Both the position numbers and the translations under genes were made by a program. DNA of 64,000 bases from Chrysomallon squamiferum (lineage: Eukaryota; Mollusca; Gastropoda; Neomphalida; Peltospiridae). Shown in pieces: positions 11,875 through 23,379 of this stretch. Position 1 is the stretch's first letter. Every line of letters begins with the position of its first letter. The notes below the pieces were generated by a model. The model searched no databases. It was given only the letters and a program-made list of their open reading frames with translations, and was not told the DNA's origin. The stretch is taken from the NCBI GenBank assembly GCA_012295275.1, contig CM022678.1, forward strand, positions 11,308,282 through 11,372,281, written 5' to 3'.

Positions 11875-12190
11875 TAATAAATAAATAAATACATTTTTAG
11901 AAAAATTGCTTGCAAAAATAAAGCCAAAGCAAGTATAAATAAATTAGATAGATAAATTAAATATATAAATATATAAAGAAGACAAAACAAAACCTCCAAG
12001 AATCTATAATCCACAAAATAACCAAATAAACAATAAAAAATCAAAACAAAAAAAAACAAAAACACAACAAGCCAAAAAAAACCACACCCAAAACAAAAAA
12101 CAAACAAAAAAACAACAAAGAAGAAAACAAAAAATAAAAAAATCCCCCAAAAACCCCAACAACAACAACAGCAATGTAACAAAAAATTAT
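11875..12190. repeat. A+C-skewed low-complexity segment
   Basis: Extreme strand asymmetry: the + strand is dominated by A and C (AAAC, AACA and CCCCAAAA words) with very little G or T, over more than 200 bp from about 11980 to 12175. It is flanked by T-rich sequence. The minus-strand Phe/Cys/Val frame is a repeat translation. Confidence 0.75.
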
Positions 12191-12199
12191 TTTTTTCCA

Positions 12200-12500
12200 A
12201 ACATCTCAATTATTTACGAGAAATCGAAGAATTAATTTGCTCCGGCCTTGAAGAAGATTAAAAACATTTGTTTTACATTCATCTTGCCGAAACAACGCAG
12301 ACAGAGATTAATCAAACTCCGCTTTTAATTAAGATATCTTCTTTTCTACGACTTCCTTGACCACTGGTCACTAGGGGTCCAAACCCACGCTTTGTTTTTT
12401 ACTTCCATCAGTGACCACTCGCAGACCAAACATCACCCAGTTTTTTAACGGCTTCGGTTAATCTCAGTTTTACAGACATTTCAGTTTTTTTCAGCCATTG
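12200..12500. promoter_or_regulatory. Complex island with full TGACCACTGGTCA palindrome
   Basis: Unique CpG-containing sequence. It carries a full 13-bp palindrome at 12358-12370 followed by CACTAGGGGTCC, a half-motif TGACCACT at 12412-12419, and a TTAATTAAG homeodomain-type site near 12325. It is one of the better candidates for a regulatory island. No coding frame. Confidence 0.35.
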
Positions 12501-12639
12501 CAGCCAGCTGTAGTTTTATTACTGTCTTCATGTCCCCTTCATCTTCGTTTACTTTTCTTTTTTTCTTTTTTTTTACGTTTCTGTGTTAATTGGTAATTTT
12601 TGTTAGTTACTGTTGTTTTTATAGGAAGGTAGATGGAAT

Positions 12640-13080
12640 TATATTTCATAGCATGAAATTATACATCATTATTTGTAAATCAGAGGAATGATATAATTTG
12701 TGTATCATAGCATGAAATTATATGTCATATAACTTGTGTATCATAGCATGAAATTATATATCATTTTTTTATCTTGTGTATAATAGCATGAAATTATATA
12801 TCATTTTTTTAATCAGAACATGAATGTAACATGTATTTCATAACATGAAATTATACATCGTTATTTTTTAAATCAGAACATGATTAACTTTTTTAAAATA
12901 TATCTTATTTTGAAATTGAATATGAAGTTTTAAATCAGAACATGAAATACAGTTTTTAAATCAGAGCATTATTTTTTTAGATCAGAACATGATATAACTT
13001 TTATATCACAGTATGAAACAATCAGAAGAATTCTATTTTCATGATATGAAACTGTCTGTAATCTTACCTAATCACAACAA
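12640..13080. repeat. Degenerate tandem repeat of CATAGCATGAAATTATA-type units
   Basis: At least five copies of ATAGCATGAAATTATA followed by AYRTCATT occur at about 12645-12860. They are interleaved with AATCAGAACATG units that continue alone to about 13000. Spacing varies between 37 and 62 bp, so this is a decayed minisatellite rather than a clean array. Confidence 0.8.
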
Positions 13081-13649
13081 ATTAACTTTGTGTCTTGTCA
13101 TGAAATGTCACGATTTTTAATCGGATCACAATATTTCTGTATATTACTGTTTCTTTGCAGTGCAATATATCAGAACTGTTCTGATGTTAAGAACACTGTG
13201 ACTGTATCACAAAACAAGAACAAGAACAACAAAAACAATAACAAACAACAAAGCAGTAATATTAAACAATATAAAGTTATTTTACATGTATTTGAAAATG
13301 TCAACCTTTTTGTTTTGTTTGAGAAAATCAGAATCATATTTTAATTGAAATATTTTATCAGAAAATTCATTTGAACTTGCTTCATAATTATATTTTAATT
13401 AAAATATTTTAAGACACAGTGGTAAAGAGATCTGTATTATAATGATTTGAGAAAAACTGACATCAGTTCATTACTGTATCAGTGTTTGAGAGAAAGTATT
13501 GTATATATCATTAGAATTATCTATACCTGTATTCTGTTTAAATCTGGTTTCAGAATCTTTGTATTTATCTGTTAATTATATTTTAAAAGATTCATTATTA
13601 AATAAACAGAATGCAAAAAAAAATCAAAAAAAAAATAAATAAATAAACA

Positions 13650-13690
<41 letters not shown>

Positions 13691-13925
13691 AATCTGTTTT
13701 TAAATAAGTGAAAATAATAAAAATAAAGAAATCATTAATGAAAATTATTATTAATTTGAAATCTGTTATTGGTTGGAAAAAACTGAAAAAAAATAAATAA
13801 AGGTCAAAAGTGGTAAGCTAAAATAAATATATAAATATTGATATTTGAATGAAATAAAATTCATAGAATAAATATTAAAAAAACAAAAATATGTTTTCTT
13901 TTCTTTTCTTTAAAAATAAAATGTC
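13081..13925. other. AT-rich sequence with (AAT)n at about 13648-13688
   Basis: A frame of 84 codons at 13090-13344 includes an Asn/Lys-rich AAC-repeat segment and no domain. Nothing else is supported. Confidence 0.55.
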
Positions 13926-13931
13926 AGTTAA

Positions 13932-14293
13932 TTAGCACTAAAAGGGTTAATACAGAATAAAGAATTCACATATTTTTCATTTATGAAAAAAAAAAAAAAA
14001 AAAAAAAAAAAAATAATAATAACAATAATAACAATAATAATAACAAAATATATAACAATAGTAATAAAAAAAAAAAAATAAATAAAATTTAAAAATCCCA
14101 AACTTACTAGCACTGAAAGGGTTTAATAAACTGTCTTTTAAAAATATTCACATTTCAGTAATTAAATAAAACAAAAAAAAAACATTATATAAAAAAAACA
14201 AAAAAACTCCCCATAATACATATTTTTATAAAAAAGCAAATAAACAAATAACAAAAAACAAAGAACTAAAACTGTTAGCACTGAAAGGGTTAA
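13932..14293. repeat. Three copies of a TTAGCACTGAAAGGGTTAA motif, about 170-bp spacing
   Basis: The 18-19-bp word occurs at 13932-13950 (one substitution), 14108-14126 and 14275-14293. The intervening A-rich DNA contains the related pair AATTCACATATTTTTCATTTAT and ATATTCACATTTCAGTAATTAA. This indicates an old tandem repeat expanded by A-tracts at about 13985-14012 and 14068-14080. Confidence 0.65.
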
Positions 14294-14406
14294 ACTGCTG
14301 GTCAAACTGCTGGTCAGTCTGATCAATAGTGTGGAGGAAGAAGATGACCCTCGAGTTATTGATCTTAATTCTTTTCTTCCTCTTTTCTTTTTTTTTTTCT
14401 TTTTAG

Positions 14407-14499
14407 AGTGACCAAGACAAAGTACTCGGTCTACAGAAAACATTTCACAGGCAGGAAAAGAAACGAAAAACAGATCACGGAATTTCTGAGATTTTCACA
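14407..14499 (+). other. Weak candidate internal exon, 93 bp
   Basis: The segment follows an excellent polypyrimidine tract (about 14370-14404) ending in TTTTTAG at 14406, and precedes GTGAGTAAC at 14500. Its length is a multiple of three and frame 1 is open (31 codons, rich in Lys, Arg and Gln). A second frame is also open, and neither resembles a family I know. The splice borders are the best pair I found in the window. Without transcript data this stays a hypothesis. Confidence 0.22.
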
Positions 14500-14511
14500 G
14501 TGAGTAACATC

Positions 14512-14875
14512 TAAGTAACTTTTTTTGTGTGAAATTTACATGTCACTGCTATATGACAGCACTAGTGACACAGTGACACTAGCTGTGACAGTTCTGATAT
14601 TTGTGTTCTGATATAGATATGATATCAGATTATAGTTTTTTTTTTATGTAAGGTGATGTTATTATGGTTTAAAATCTTGATGAAATTGAAAAGTTTAAGT
14701 AACTTTTTTTTGTGTGAAATTTACATATCACTGTTTTATGACAGCACTAGTGACAAAGTGAAACTAGCTGTGACAGTTCTGATATTTGTGTTCTGATATA
14801 GATATGATATCAGATGAAGTATTTTTTGTATAAGTTGATGTTATTAGGTTTAAAATCTAATGAAACTGAACTAAT
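14512..14875. repeat. Tandem duplication with 184-bp period, two copies
   Basis: TAAGTAACTTTTTTTGTGTG at 14512 recurs at 14696. The copies match closely through GACAGCACTAGTGACA, a GATATAGATATGATATCAGAT segment and a GTTGATGTTATTAKG end, then fade in AATGAAAYTGAA. Copy two has a few substitutions and small deletions. Copy one begins immediately after the candidate exon donor. Confidence 0.9.
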
Positions 14876-16763
14876 GTATTTCTGTTTTAAGACTTGAATG
14901 TAACGTAAACTTGGATTATCTGAAATATATGAAACTAATTTTAAAATTATTATAATTTAAATACAAATATAAATACAATTTAAAAACGTAATTATTACCT
15001 GCAAATACTGTATAGTTGTAAATGCAATTATAAATCTAAATTAAATACACAGTTATAACTCAAAATAAATGTATAATTTAAAATACAACACAAAATACTA
15101 TAAGATATTTATTATGTAAGTACAAATCAAAATCTAAAACGTGATTTTGGTTTTTATAGTAGGTTACACATTGCAGTTTTAAATATAATGTGCTATGATT
15201 ATAATTCAAAATGAAGATTTGTAATTTAAGTAAGATTAAAACTTGGAGAGAGTTTAAGTTATATAATGTTACTGTAAATGAAATGTTTACGCAAAATGTT
15301 ATTTATTTATTAGTTGGTTTAATTAATTAATTAATTAATTTATTTTTGTTAGTGTTGTTATTATTAATTGATGAATTAATTCTTTATTTTATTTTAATAT
15401 AATACATATCTACCATCAGCTTCTCTTACGTACAAAACATTAATAGATTTATTGTATTTTTTATATTTTATTTTTATTTATTTATTTATTTATTCATTTA
15501 TATAGTTTGTTTATTTATTTATATTTTTACTTTCTTTATATTTATTTTTTTTATTTTTTTTTTTTTTTTTTTTTTTCTATTTATTTTTTATTTTTTGTCT
15601 ATTTATTTATATTTTCTGTTTATTTATTTATTTATTTATGTTTATATTCTTTCTTTCTTTCTCTCTTTATTTATTTATGTAATACTAATTTCTGATTATT
15701 GCTTTTAGTCCAAGGATATGTAAATATAGATAAATGTATTCAGATTTTAGCTTGTGTAGTTTTAAAATACATTTTAAAACATAGTGGCAAAGCATCTAAG
15801 ATTATGTAGAGTAAAAGATACAGTTAATATATATGATCTGTGCATCTGTTTGTCTCATAAATTTGTGTGTCTGTATGTCTACCCGTCTTTCTGTCTTCAT
15901 TTGTTCTTATCACTGCTTGTTATAATTTCTAAAATTTAATAATAATCAAATAAAAATAAATAAACAGTATGTAAAGTAGTCAGAAAAAAACAAGAAAAAA
16001 AACAAATATCCATCTGACTCAGTCTTTTGCAGTCAGTTGTAACAGGGTGAGCTTAATGAATGAATTCCAATATTTTTGTTCCAACTTTTCTGATTATAGA
16101 CTTTTACAGATTAAATAAAGTATGAAGATAACAACAGACTAACAATGTCATAAAACATTATAAACATTATTTTTGATGACATCTTAAAAGATGAATACTT
16201 TTATTTATTTATTTATTTATTTGTGATTATTTGTTCTGAGTAGTCTCCCTTGTTCCACATACAAATAGGATCTTTTACACACAACCAGGGTATGACAGAC
16301 ACCATCATAAACAAAACTGAACAAAATTCTGAAACATATACTAGAGTGTAAGACTGGTTGGAACAAAGGAAAGATAGATGAATGAAAAGGATGGATACAT
16401 AAATAAATTAATAGATAAAATGATAGAAATGATGGGAAAACTTTTATCAAAAATTTATTTACAAATGTCACTGATTATACTTTGATACAATTTTATAGAA
16501 ACAAACATAAAAATTTGTTATTAAGATAAATAAAAAAATAAACAAGTAAACTGAATAAAGAAATAAAAATTGATTAATTAATACACAGTAAATATAAAAA
16601 TATAATAAGAATTGAGATATGAAATTAACAAAATCAAACAGACTAAAAAAAAAAAAAAAAAAACCCCAAAACATCCAAATATATAAAGAAAGAAACAAAT
16701 CGATATATTTAATTAAATAAAAATGAAACACTAAATAAATAATAATAAATTAACTATCAAGAA

Positions 16764-16794
<31 letters not shown>

Positions 16795-17000
16795 GAAAGA
16801 AAAAAAAACCCACAAGATTGTAAAAAAAAAAGTATTGATAAGTAAACTGGTTCATTAATGAAATAAATAAATAAATGAATAACTAAACAAACAAACAAAC
16901 AAACAAACAAAAACAAACAAACAAACAAAACAAACAAACAAACAAACAAACATCTATCTCCCAGCATCTCAAACTTTCTTCACTCAACATTTTCAGGGTC
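14876..17000. repeat. Long AT-rich low-complexity region
   Basis: Contains (TTAA)n near 15318-15340, TTTA/TTTTA-rich sequence and a T-run at about 15470-15680, (TTTA)n at 16200-16222, A-tracts at 16647-16663 and 16760-16808, and (AAAC)n at about 16886-16951. Short frames here are Phe/Tyr/Leu-rich repeat translations. No gene, RNA or mobile element recognised. Confidence 0.75.
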
Positions 17001-17402
17001 ACTGCGTCCATTTTTCCGTCCCTCCTCCAACTCACTCGGTCACTTTATATTTTTGTTGCTGTGGGAATTAAAACATTACGAGCTATTCCTGCCCATGCAA
17101 CACACCACACAATTACACACCGTGTCACTTCAGACACAGAAAGAATGTAGGTAATTCCTGCTCTGGCCCTGTGAAATATCTTCCGTTACGCAATCAAAAT
17201 GCAGACTTGCAATACTCCACTTGTAAATGTTGAAATGCTATATTTTAACGACAGGCTGAATGCTTTGTGTAAGAGGGTGATGAGGGTGATTACAGGGGAT
17301 GGGAGATGTTTAATACGCTGTTGTGGTTTAGTGCAGAATAAAGATATGTGTGCGGTATCTGTTGTATTGTTCAGTGCGAGTTTTGTGAGTTTATTTGTCT
17401 AG
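17001..17402. promoter_or_regulatory. Complex CpG-containing island
   Basis: Balanced unique sequence flanked by A-rich and T-rich repeats. It includes ACTCGGTCACTTTAT near 17032 and an AATTAAAACATTACGAGC stretch. A 67-codon frame at 17199-17402 has no recognisable domain and no splice context, although its composition is not low complexity. Candidate regulatory DNA by inference only. Confidence 0.3.
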
Positions 17403-17409
17403 TCGTGTT

Positions 17410-17684
17410 CGTGGGTTGTTTTATTTAGTTTTATTTTATTTTATTTTATTTTATTTATTTTATTTTATACTGTTTTGTTTTGTTTTATTTTATTTTATTT
17501 TATTTTATTTTTTATTTTTACTGTTTTGTTTTGTTTTGCTTTATTTTATTTTATTTTATTTAATTTATTTTTATTTTATTTTATTTTATTTTATTTTTGT
17601 TTTTATTTGTTCTGCTTCATGTTTAATTCATTTTGTTCTGTTTTGTTTTGTTTATATTTATTTTATTAATTATTTTATTTTATT

Positions 17685-17715
<31 letters not shown>

Positions 17716-17720
17716 TTCTA
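17410..17720. repeat. (TTTTA)n pentanucleotide array grading into (TTTA)n
   Basis: About 300 bp of TTTTA repeats with TTTTG interruptions (CTGTTTTGTTTTG punctuation recurs near 17470, 17521 and 17637), ending in (TTTA)n. Confidence 0.93.
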
Positions 17721-18163
17721 ATATTTTAAATATTTATTGGTGGGAGTTTTGAAGAGAAATATAAAGTTAAAGTTATGGTTTTAAAGAAGTTTTGGGTTAC
17801 AATCTCATCTTTTTGTTCTATTTTTAAAGTGTTTATAGAGTTTGTGGTATACAACAGTGTCAGCAGCTACTACAACTGCAGTTTCTATTACTATTACTGG
17901 TAGTATTACTACTACTGTTATACTATTTCTATTACTATTACTGGTAGTATTACTACTACTGTTACTACTATTTCTATTACTATTACTGGTAGTATTACTA
18001 CTACTGTTACTACTATGACTACTGAGGCTTCATCTATTATAAATACTTTTTTTTTATTTTTTGAAAATACGTTAAGAAGGATAAAGTACTTTCTACATGT
18101 TACTTTTTCTTTATCTATAAACTATTTAATAAATTATTTGTGTTTTTATATATGGGAGTGGTG
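17721..18163. repeat. AT-rich sequence with 45-48-bp ACT-trinucleotide repeat, three copies
   Basis: The unit TTCTATTACTATTACTGGTA followed by GTATTACTACTACTGTTA starts at about 17883, 17928 and 17976. The third copy ends in ACTACTATGACTACTGAGG near 18025. The trinucleotide tract has thus been reorganised into a higher-order minisatellite. Confidence 0.85.
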
Positions 18164-18264
18164 TGTGTGTGTGTGTGTGTGTGTGTTTATAAAGAGATAG
18201 AGTGTGTGTGTGTGAGAGAGAGAGAAAGAATGAGAGAGAAAATGAGTGAGAGAATGAGTGAGAA

Positions 18265-18323
<59 letters not shown>
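18164..18323. repeat. Compound (GT)n / purine / (AG)n tract
   Basis: (GT)n at about 18164-18187, GTGTGTGAGAGAGA at about 18203-18222, imperfect GAGT/GAAA purine repeats, then (GA)n at 18274-18323. Confidence 0.95.
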
Positions 18324-18326
<3 letters not shown>

Positions 18327-18760
18327 TTACTTTTTACTTTTAACCTGAATATTATTTTTGCATTACAATTTTTAAAAATCTGCTGCCTTTGACCACAACA
18401 ATGAAAATGACACAAAACACAGAAGTCAGTGAACAAAGCAATAATTGCTGACATTATCTTCCAGTTAAATGCATTGAACCCACTAATTTCAGGTTTGTTA
18501 ATACCTGGGATAATTAACAACGTACCTTTCTAAATTTTCTCTTCTGCTTTCATTCAGGGTGAAGCATGTGTTTATTTACTAAGAAACACAGACAGAGAAA
18601 ATTAACAAATTACAGGTTTTTATTAATGTTCTTCATAGTCAAAAGACCAGTGGTATTAAATACAAATTGTTGTTTGGATAATAGTATAGCTTTTGTTCAG
18701 GCGGAATTATCTCCCATCAATTACTTGTGTTGATTAGAGAGGCAGCCATTTGCAATGTAG
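18324..18760. other. Unique sequence, no gene seen
   Basis: Moderately complex DNA containing CAGGTTTGTTAATACC and GGATAATTAACAACG segments. No supported frame. It might be another weakly diverged regulatory island, but nothing specific can be said. Confidence 0.4.
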
Positions 18761-18774
18761 CTTTTTATTTTTTT

Positions 18775-18777
18775 ATT

Positions 18778-18811
<34 letters not shown>

Positions 18812-19640
18812 TTGCTTGTTTGCTTATATTTTATTTGTTTATTTATTTACTTATTTTATTTGTTTGTTTATTATTTATTTACTTATTTTATTTTTTGTTG
18901 ATGTATTCATTTATTTAATTTTTTTTCATCAAGAAAAAAAGAAAAGAAAAAAGAAAGAAAGAAAGAAAGTGAAAAAATAAACATGAATTTTGTTGTTTCT
19001 CGGTTTCATATTAATTGAAATACAAAATGTGTATATAGTAGTTTTTAATTATTTATTTTTCTTCTTTTTTATTATTATTATTTTTTTTTTTTCACTTTTC
19101 TGAAATCAGTTTTATGAAAAGAAAATTAGTTTATATAATTTGAAATTATTTAAAAATATATTCAAAAAAATGTATTTATTTCTTATATTTTTATTATTAT
19201 TTATTTTTATGTAAAATTAAGTTTTGCAAATGTTTCGACTTAAAATTATTCAGATGTAAATTATTTTTAAAAATAAAATAAATGTTAGGAAAGAGTAAAA
19301 AAATTTGAAAATTCAGTTGAATTCAAATGATACTGATTCAGTTAAAATACATTTAACCAAGAAATAAAATGTTTAAAACAAAATAAACTAAATTTAATTA
19401 AATTAAAAAAAATAAAAATAAAAGGAAATAAAATAATAAAAGTAAAATATTAAAAAGAAACAGGAAGCAATGCAGAGCTTATATAAGACAAAATGAAACC
19501 AACCCCTCCTCCCAACCACATCCCCCCATGAATTAAATAAAATAAAATTAGGACAAAACAAGAAATGAAAGAACAGACTGTAAAACAAACAAACACAATA
19601 ACACAAAACAGAAAATACTTTCATCTCCTTCCACCATTTT
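18775..19640. repeat. T-rich then A-rich low-complexity block
   Basis: T-run at 18779-18809, TTTA/TTTG tetramers to 18920, GAAA-rich purines to about 18970, then AT-rich DNA and A-rich sequence to 19625 with one C-rich patch (19500-19527). Confidence 0.75.
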
Positions 19641-20245
19641 TAATCATTTAAAATCTTCTCTTTTTTTTCTTTTCAAAATGGCATCTTTGCTGGTCATCTC
19701 AACACCCCTGTCCAGTCTGTTATTATTACCATCAGCTGTGGTCAGTTTATTTCTGTCAGTTGGAGGTTGTTACACAAGTTCATGTTTGCACGTGTTTATG
19801 TTTGCATGTCTAACACAACCCACCTGCTGTTTCAACCCTCCCCTGGGCAGCAGACTTTTTCCTCATGTTTATGTTTTAATTTTCACGCCAGCACATTTCT
19901 CTTTGTTGCTGACCACTGCCAGGCGATGGTCAGTGGAATCTTGTTTATGTTCTGTCCACTCCTGACACTGATTGGTCAGTAGCTGGTTTCATCGCCATGG
20001 CGATTGCGTAACATCCAGGGAAGAGCTGTCATCTCTGTGGAAGGTTTTTAATGGCTGCAGAGATAAGATAGGTTTAATATGCCTTCTTTTCCTCTCCATT
20101 ATCTTTGTGGCACTTCACTCTGATTAATGAAAAAGCCACTGCTTCTTTAATTCGGCTGCTAGTATTAATTCTTGTTTTTGGTGATTATTTTTGCGGCACT
20201 TCTTGATGATTAGTAAAAACCTTTGATTAAAAATATCTCTTTAAT
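19641..20245. promoter_or_regulatory. Long complex island, candidate regulatory element
   Basis: About 600 bp of balanced unique sequence. It holds TGACCACTG (19910-19918) followed by ATGGTCAGTGG, GATTGGTCAGTAG (19968), a CGCCATGGCGATTGCG inverted segment near 19992, AGATAAGATAGG (GATA-type) near 20061, and CTGATTAATG near 20122. Overlapping short frames at 19678-19982 lack a domain or Kozak and splice support. It is the largest such island in the left half. Confidence 0.35.
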
Positions 20246-20281
20246 GTGGTATAGATCTTCTCATTATGTCTCTTGTTGTTG

Positions 20282-20313
<32 letters not shown>

Positions 20314-20629
20314 TTGCGGCTCTTTTTGGTGATTAGCATGAACCCTGGATAAACCGGGAGTTCTTTAATGTATTCCAGGTTGTTTGCAGATCTTGTCTGT
20401 TATTAGCATAATATCTTCAATTTTCTTTTTCTTCTGTTTTGATCATTTTTAATCTCCTCAGTTGTTTGCTGTATTTTTAGGTGATTATTCTGACCATTAG
20501 TTATTTTCAGAAGAAATGTTTTGATATCGCTGTTGTTGTTACTTTCAGAAATTAATATCAAAATGTTCACAGTTCATGAACACTTTGGTAATATCTTAGA
20601 AAGGAACACTAATACTGGTCTTCTACCAC
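20246..20629. other. AT-rich sequence with (ATT)n at about 20280-20315
   Basis: TGCGGCACTTCTTGATGATTAG near 20190 and TGCGGCTCTTTTTGGTGATTAG near 20315, each followed by AACCYTNGAT, are diverged copies of the same sequence. This indicates a tandem duplication of about 130 bp across the (ATT)n. Confidence 0.55.
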
Positions 20630-21090
20630 TATAACTACTACTACTACTACTACTACAGCAACAACTACTACAACTTCTACTAGTACTACTACTTCTACAA
20701 CAGCAATTACTGCTACTACAACTACTGTAACTAAACTACTATTAGTACTACTATAGCTCCTACTACTACCACTAGTACATAATACTACTTTTACTACTAC
20801 AATTGCTATTATTACTATTACTACAGTTAATACAGCTGTTACTAAGACTACTATTATTACTAACATTGCTGCAATTAGAACTAATGCAATGACTACTACC
20901 ACTATTACTACTAGTACTACTACTACTACTACTACTACTGTTACTGTCAGCTATACAACAGCATCAGCATCAACTATATCTCCACCATTGCTTCGAGTAC
21001 AACCACAACTAAATACTATTATACTATTATACTATTATACAAATAATTTCATTTCTTGTTTTGGAAAAACTGCCACCTCTAACAAATGAT
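20630..21090. repeat. Interrupted ACT/AGT trinucleotide region
   Basis: (ACT)n-type repeats with ACA, ATT and GCT variants at about 20630-20945, then unique sequence with (TATTATAC) repeats near 21017-21040. Val/Ile-rich and Thr-rich frames on the two strands are repeat translations. Confidence 0.85.
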
Positions 21091-21699
21091 CTACTCAGAC
21101 TAAACATTTTCATTAAACATTTTTTTTTTTTTTTTTTTTTGCTAATTTCTCTGTTAGAATGGTATTAGAAATTTTAATTGAAACAAAGGAAAATATTTTT
21201 TTGCTAATAAATAATTTTTTTTTTTTGCCTACTGCTACATATTTTCTACATTTCAGGTACAACTTTCTTTATAACTCTGTTAATTTTAAATATTTCTTTT
21301 CAATAATAATTCATTTTATATTTTCTTCACAATTTTGAAATTGTAATTTTTATTAATTTTATTAATAAATAGTATTTTTAACATGTTTTATAAAATAATA
21401 TTAATGTTAAATCCTTTCATAGGTAAATAAAATAGTATTTTAGTTATTACTATTTTGATGGGTCCTTTACTCAGTTTGTGTAGAATATTTGCAGCAGGTG
21501 GTGAAAATACTTGTAGCTTTTTTAACTGAAACATCATTTAAAGTTATTTGATTTTGAAATCATTTGTATGGAAAAAGAGGAACAACATCTGCAGCTCACA
21601 AACAGTTTTTAAACAATTTCAGAAACTTTTCTTCAAAGATATTTAGAATAGTTGCTGAATTTTGCAGTGAAATGAAATGACTTTTACAAGTGTTGATTG
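21091..21699. other. AT-rich sequence with T-tracts
   Basis: T-tracts at 21120-21140 and 21218-21226, and otherwise non-repetitive AT-rich DNA. No feature recognised. Confidence 0.5.
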
Positions 21700-21840
21700 T
21701 CACATTCAATTAAACTTTCTCTGTTTTCTGTTGAACATTACGAAACATTTCCTGACAGTTCTAATCAACCGTGAACAAAGCAGAAAACATTGCAGAACCT
21801 GTCTGTTACAACCACCTTGATAAACAAGAAGGATAACAAA
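21700..21840 (+). repeat. Dispersed repeat copy A (inverted partner at 31305-31440)
   Basis: About 125 bp, from TTCTCTGTTTTCTGTTGAAC (21716) to ACAACCACCTTGATAAACA (21810-21828), is matched in reverse complement at 31.3-31.4 kb with about two substitutions over 110 bp. Internal GTTTTCTG and CAGAAAAC words form short inverted arms. It may be a small interspersed or MITE-like element. No pol III boxes, terminal repeats or target duplication were confirmed. Confidence 0.8.
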
Positions 21841-22779
21841 GAAAGAAAAAAAATTAGGATAAAGAGATGAAAATTGACCAGTGAACATTTCCATGTTTTT
21901 TTTATTTTGTGAAATTTTTTATTCCAATTTATGGTTGAAAATAGACAAAATTGTATTTATTTAAGGCAAATAAATTTATTTTTAATTATATTAAAAGAAA
22001 AAAATATTTAATACAAAATTATAAAGTATTTTAAATCAATTTTTAAATATTTCTTTTTTTAACTGAAATATTTTTTTCTTGATAAAAATGGTTATACTGA
22101 AAATATATTTTTTTTTATATAGAATATAATAATTCTGTTTTAACTTTCCATTTTTGTTATTTATTTATATTTTATTATTTTTTTATAACCAGTTAAACGG
22201 GAGTTTTGGGTTGAAAAAGAAAAAAGAAAAAAAACACACACAAAAAAAAATAAACAGTGTAAAACTTTAAGGAAGTCTTTTATATATACTTTGTTGAACC
22301 AGATTATTATAATTACTAACAGATGGTATTTTTATAATATTCTTTTTTTTAAATGTTGTTTTAATTAATGTCATCTCTACACAGTTTGTAATACAGAGTG
22401 GCTTCATTAAACAGATTTTGTCTGTTATAGCTTAATAAACAGATATGTAATATTTATTTTGTAAATTAAATAAATAAATAGATAAATAAATAAATAAGTA
22501 ATAATAATAATAATAATAATAATAAAAATAAATGAAAGAATAAAAAATAAATTAATGATTGCTTTAACAGGTGGCTGGATTAAGGAGTGGTGTAATAACT
22601 GGTAATAAAAAGGACTGGAATAAAGAAGTTTGATATTTACTTGTGTACGTTTTAAAAAAAAAACTGGAACTCTTTTTTTTTTTCTTGTACAGAGCAGCCT
22701 TCCCAAGAAGGGGCTCAGATGTTTGCTATTTAGAGTGTCCTGATTAGTGAGGTTTGACATGCACTCAGGGCCAGACAGT
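21841..22779. other. AT-rich sequence with (AAAT)n and (AAT)n at about 22465-22530
   Basis: Non-repetitive AT-rich DNA followed by AAAT/AAT tracts and a more complex patch at 22540-22760. No gene seen. Confidence 0.5.
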
Positions 22780-22980
22780 TTGAAAATTCTTCCTGGGGGG
22801 GGTGTTACATCACATAAAAGAGCAGGACATTCTTGTACCGGTCAGTGAAACCAGTGACCAAACGTTTTCATCTGTTTATGTTTTATTTTAATCTGATTAC
22901 AAAAGCCATCTTCTTTGATCAGCTTAAAACAAAGTTTTCAAACAACCCACGAGGCCTTGTTGAGGTTCTGCTTATTTCTT
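22780..22980. promoter_or_regulatory. Complex patch with GGTCAGTG/CAGTGACC words
   Basis: CCGGTCAGTGAAACCAGTGACCAAACG at about 22838-22864 contains two half-words of the recurring palindrome in inverted order. A GGGGGGGG run lies at 22795-22802. Candidate regulatory DNA. Confidence 0.3.
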
Positions 22981-23379
22981 TTTTTTTTTTTTAAATTAGT
23001 TTTTTTTTATTATTAACATTGTTACTGTCGTTTTTATTGTCACTTTTACTGGTTTCTTATTGTTAATTTTATTGTATTTATCCACTTTTAATATTTATAT
23101 TTAGAATTCTGCTGCTACTACTAGTATTACTCTACTACTACTACTTATACTATTATTACTACTATGATAATAACTACTAATACCATTACTAATACTAACA
23201 TTACCACATTTTTAAAAGCAATTTCATTTTTTTTAATTCATTTAATTTATCTTTCTTCTGTATTTCAAACAAATTCACAATCTTTAAAATCTTTATACAT
23301 ATTTTTTTTTTTTTTTACAACTAAAATCATATAACCCCAAAAGGTCCTTCTTATATAAGAAGGATGTTGTGAAATACCT
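22981..23379. repeat. T-rich and ACT-trinucleotide low-complexity sequence
   Basis: T-tracts near 22980-22992 and 23302-23317, and ACT/ATA trinucleotides at about 23112-23205. No feature beyond that. Confidence 0.7.
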
